A stretch of DNA of 9,155 nucleotides from Planctomycetota bacterium (GTDB taxonomy: Bacteria > Planctomycetota > Planctomycetia > Pirellulales > UBA7805). This document shows, one piece after another, positions 6,763 through 9,155 of the stretch. Location: NCBI GenBank assembly GCA_014237955.1, contig JABABY010000071.1:240-9394 (forward strand). The letters are read 5' to 3'. Position numbers and translations under genes: made by a program. The first letter of the stretch is position 1, and the number at the start of each line of letters is the position of its first letter. A model generated the notes under the pieces. It made no database searches. It saw only the letters and a program-made list of their open reading frames with translations, and was not told the DNA's origin.

Positions 6763-9124
6763 GATACGTTTCGCGTCAAAAAATAAGAAACAGAAAAACA
6801 CTACCGCACACCTCCATCTCGAAACGCTCGAGGTCCGCTCCCTCCTCGCTTCCCATCCCATCGCAAACGCTCCCGACGTCGACTATCAAATCACGGACGA
6901 ATGGAGTACGGGCCACACCGCTGAACTCACACTGACCAACGACGAAACGTCATCGTTTAGTAATTGGCAACTTGAGTTTGACTACAACGGACAGATCGAT
7001 AGCCTCTGGAATGCCACCGTTACCAATCTCGGCGAAGGCCGCTATTCGATCACCCCTCCTAGCTGGGACAACACTCTCGATGCGGGCGAGTCTCTCGCCA
7101 TTGGATTCAGCGCAGCCGGATCGAGCGGCATTAGCAATATCACGTTCAACGGAACCGATGACACAGCACCCGATACTCCCGACACACCACCTGGCGATGG
7201 CGTTGTTGAAGATCCTCTCAGCCCAACACCTGCGGAAGGCGCACCCAATACACCCAGCGTCAGTGTCCTAACGAATTCGGAAGTTGGCGGATACGACATC
7301 ACAGTCAATCTCTGGAGCGGCGAGGCGGCCGAAAGCTGGAAGCTTTACGAGAACGGTGAGCTTATCGCTCAAGAACAATTCGATTCGGCGGCGAGCACGC
7401 CCCAATCGGCAAGTATCAATATTAGCGATCACACGTATGGCGTCTTTTACTATCAAGTCGAAGTCTCCAACGCAGCAGGATCGACAACGAGCGATCTGAC
7501 GATGCACGTCGTCGGTGGTGCCAGTCAGATTGAAATCGACCAAGTAGATACCCAGGGGCAAGCCCTGCAAGTCACGATCGATCAGGGCACCGAAGACTAC
7601 CAGTTGTCGATTGGCGATTCGGTGGGTGCCACCTTCTCTGTAGCAACGAACAACAGTCGTGTGCTTAGCGCCGAGATCGTCGACGGGGACACGCTACAGA
7701 TCACCGGCCTCGATGGGGGACGCGCGTCGGTCAAACTGACAGACCAGGCGACCGGCGAGACCCGGTACATCGGCTTCCGTGTCCGCACTGCCGAAGGTGA
7801 TCTTCCCGGACTACCCGATTATCTGACCATCGGATCGGTGAGTGAGGATTCCGAGGGCGATCTTGCGTTCTGGCAGGATTTTGACAACGGCGATCCACTT
7901 ACTGGAAAATATGTGGACTCGCGATACATCTACCTGAACGGTGGGCCGATCAATGGCTGGCGTACCTGGGGCGATCGCGCGGGAAGTTACGTCCGCGAGA
8001 GTCTGAAACTCGGAATGATTCCCCAGTTTGTCTACTACAACATCCCCGATGGTGGCGAAAGTTACTCTACCAACAACGAACACATTGCCAGCACCGAGTA
8101 CATGGAGGCCTATTTCACCGATCTGAAATTTGCCCTCGACACGATTGCCTCCGAAGCGGGCGATGAGTTGGTGCAGTTTATCATGGAACCCGATTTTATC
8201 GGTTACCTGATGCAGAACGCCGGCGCGCCGGCTAGCCAACTCTCGGCGTTGACCAGTGCGGCGTACAGCAGTGGCGTACTTGAGTCGGGCGTCGATCCTC
8301 AGTTCGACAACACGGTTACCGGCCTGATTGAAGCGATCAATTACACCATCAGCAGCCACACTGCCAACGTGGAGTTCGGATGGCAGTTCAACCTCTGGGC
8401 ATCGCCCGGCATCGAAACGCCGATTGGATCCGGTGGCATTGTCCACCTCACCGACACGATGGGGATGGAGGCGGGTCGCGCAGCTATCGCACGCGAAGCG
8501 GAATTGATTGCCGAATACTACATTGAGGCCGGTGTCCTCAGCTACGGTGCGAACTTTATCTCGATCGATAAATATGGCCTCGATGCCGGTGCAGAAAACG
8601 GCGCAGCTGCCGATCCGGCCTCGAGTACTTGGTTCTGGAATAGCGACCACTGGAATAACTATCTGCTAATCATTGAGACACTTTCGGATGTGACCGAAAA
8701 AGAGATGATCCTCTGGCAACTTCCCGCCGGACACATCAATCAGAGTCTGGCACCCAACCCCTACGATGCCGATGGGACGTTTGACGTTTTGCCGAACACC
8801 ACGAGGCAGTATGAAGACTCCGCACCCACCTTTTTCCTGGGGGACAGTTTTACCGCGACCGGAACACGATTTGACCATTTTTCCAGCAACGACTCTGGCG
8901 ATGCCAAGGTAAGCGTCGACGGATCGACCATCACCTGGGGCTCTCACATGGAAGAAGCCCGCGATGCGGGCATTCGCCAGATCCTCTTTGGCGCGGGAGT
9001 CGGCATCAGCACCGACAGCATCGGGAGCGAACCGACCGACGACTACTGGTGGATTACTCAAGTGCAGGAGTATTACCAACATATACAAGTGGAACTCAGA
9101 GGCTTGATGCACTTAAGACTTTAG
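6722..9124 (+). CDS. Secreted CBM2 protein with GH6-like C-terminal domain, 800 aa
   Basis: Probably a secreted cellulose- or chitin-binding enzyme. A basic N-terminus (residues 1-30) leads to LETLEVRSLLAS (33-44), a variant of the planctomycete LExLExRxLLA motif. A CBM2 follows at about 53-144: W61 (EWSTGH), W96 (LWNATV) and W115 (PSWDNTL) match the three binding-face tryptophans and W82 (NWQLEF) the core one. The usual terminal cysteines are missing. After an acidic Pro/Thr linker come an Ig-like module of the type seen in chitinases and cellulases (about 177-264, NLWSGEAAESWKLYENG) and a BIG2-like module (about 270-355). The C-terminal domain (about 365-790) looks like a sugar-cleaving barrel: QFVYYNIPD (435-443), FIMEPDFIGYLMQN (486-499), NVEFGWQFNLW (549-559), FISIDKYGLD (612-621) and ILWQLPAGH (663-671). 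This order parallels GH6, where the Asp of EPD is the general acid. Other GH6 catalytic residues are not conserved, so the substrate and activity are unproven. The end looks natural. Confidence 0.92.
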   Translation: MKYWKVAQEKLFSKIRFASKNKKQKNTTAHLHLETLEVRSLLASHPIANAPDVDYQITDEWSTGHTAELTLTNDETSSFSNWQLEFDYNGQIDSLWNATVTNLGEGRYSITPPSWDNTLDAGESLAIGFSAAGSSGISNITFNGTDDTAPDTPDTPPGDGVVEDPLSPTPAEGAPNTPSVSVLTNSEVGGYDITVNLWSGEAAESWKLYENGELIAQEQFDSAASTPQSASINISDHTYGVFYYQVEVSNAAGSTTSDLTMHVVGGASQIEIDQVDTQGQALQVTIDQGTEDYQLSIGDSVGATFSVATNNSRVLSAEIVDGDTLQITGLDGGRASVKLTDQATGETRYIGFRVRTAEGDLPGLPDYLTIGSVSEDSEGDLAFWQDFDNGDPLTGKYVDSRYIYLNGGPINGWRTWGDRAGSYVRESLKLGMIPQFVYYNIPDGGESYSTNNEHIASTEYMEAYFTDLKFALDTIASEAGDELVQFIMEPDFIGYLMQNAGAPASQLSALTSAAYSSGVLESGVDPQFDNTVTGLIEAINYTISSHTANVEFGWQFNLWASPGIETPIGSGGIVHLTDTMGMEAGRAAIAREAELIAEYYIEAGVLSYGANFISIDKYGLDAGAENGAAADPASSTWFWNSDHWNNYLLIIETLSDVTEKEMILWQLPAGHINQSLAPNPYDADGTFDVLPNTTRQYEDSAPTFFLGDSFTATGTRFDHFSSNDSGDAKVSVDGSTITWGSHMEEARDAGIRQILFGAGVGISTDSIGSEPTDDYWWITQVQEYYQHIQVELRGLMHLRL

Positions 9125-9155
9125 TTGATATAGTATATTCTCCTCTGTATATTGA
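9125..9155. other. AT-rich tail after the CBM2 gene with a short direct repeat
   Basis: The last 31 bases after the TAG stop are AT-rich and hold two GTATATT copies (9133-9139 and 9147-9153), 14 bases apart. No terminator hairpin is visible before the window ends. Confidence 0.35.

Noticed and set aside
7811..8650. Minus-strand open frame of 279 codons inside the CBM2 gene
   Set aside because: It lies opposite the conserved catalytic-like domain and shows no recognisable domain; codon bias of the plus-strand gene explains it.

Overview
The window most likely comes from a planctomycete (Planctomycetota, perhaps Pirellulales). The evidence is an N-terminal GYF_2-type domain followed by membrane helices, a large exported tricorn-type protease, and a secreted CBM2 protein whose basic N-terminus carries a variant of the planctomycete 'LExLExRxLLA' export motif. 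No RNA gene, CRISPR array, insertion sequence or integrase was recognised. The genus cannot be told from this sequence.

Layout. (1) Positions 1-2350, minus strand: a gene that starts at 2350 and stays open to the left edge, giving 783 codons without a stop. It encodes a GYF_2-like domain, three membrane helices and a series of at least three, probably four, related extracytoplasmic domains. (2) 2351-2560: a short gap on the same strand, with the ribosome-binding site of gene 1 and only weak hairpins. (3) 2561-6046, minus strand: an 1161-residue tricorn-type peptidase with a signal peptide, six- and seven-bladed propellers, C1, PDZ and C2 domains, and a complete S/H...S...E catalytic set. A long Lys/Glu/Asp-rich insert interrupts the second propeller. 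(4) 6047-6721: a 675-base divergent intergenic region. (5) 6722-9124, plus strand: an 800-residue secreted protein with a CBM2, two beta-sandwich modules and a C-terminal domain whose motifs run in the same order as those of family 6 glycoside hydrolases (cellulases), although it is clearly not a standard member. (6) 9125-9155: a short tail.

The three genes do not form an obvious pathway. The peptidase and the polysaccharide-binding protein are divergent, and gene 1 follows the peptidase on the same strand after 210 bases, so co-transcription is possible but not shown. All three products are predicted to work at or outside the cytoplasmic membrane. The most interesting item is the C-terminal domain of the CBM2 protein, a candidate distant GH6-like enzyme. 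I found no convincing new multi-gene system.
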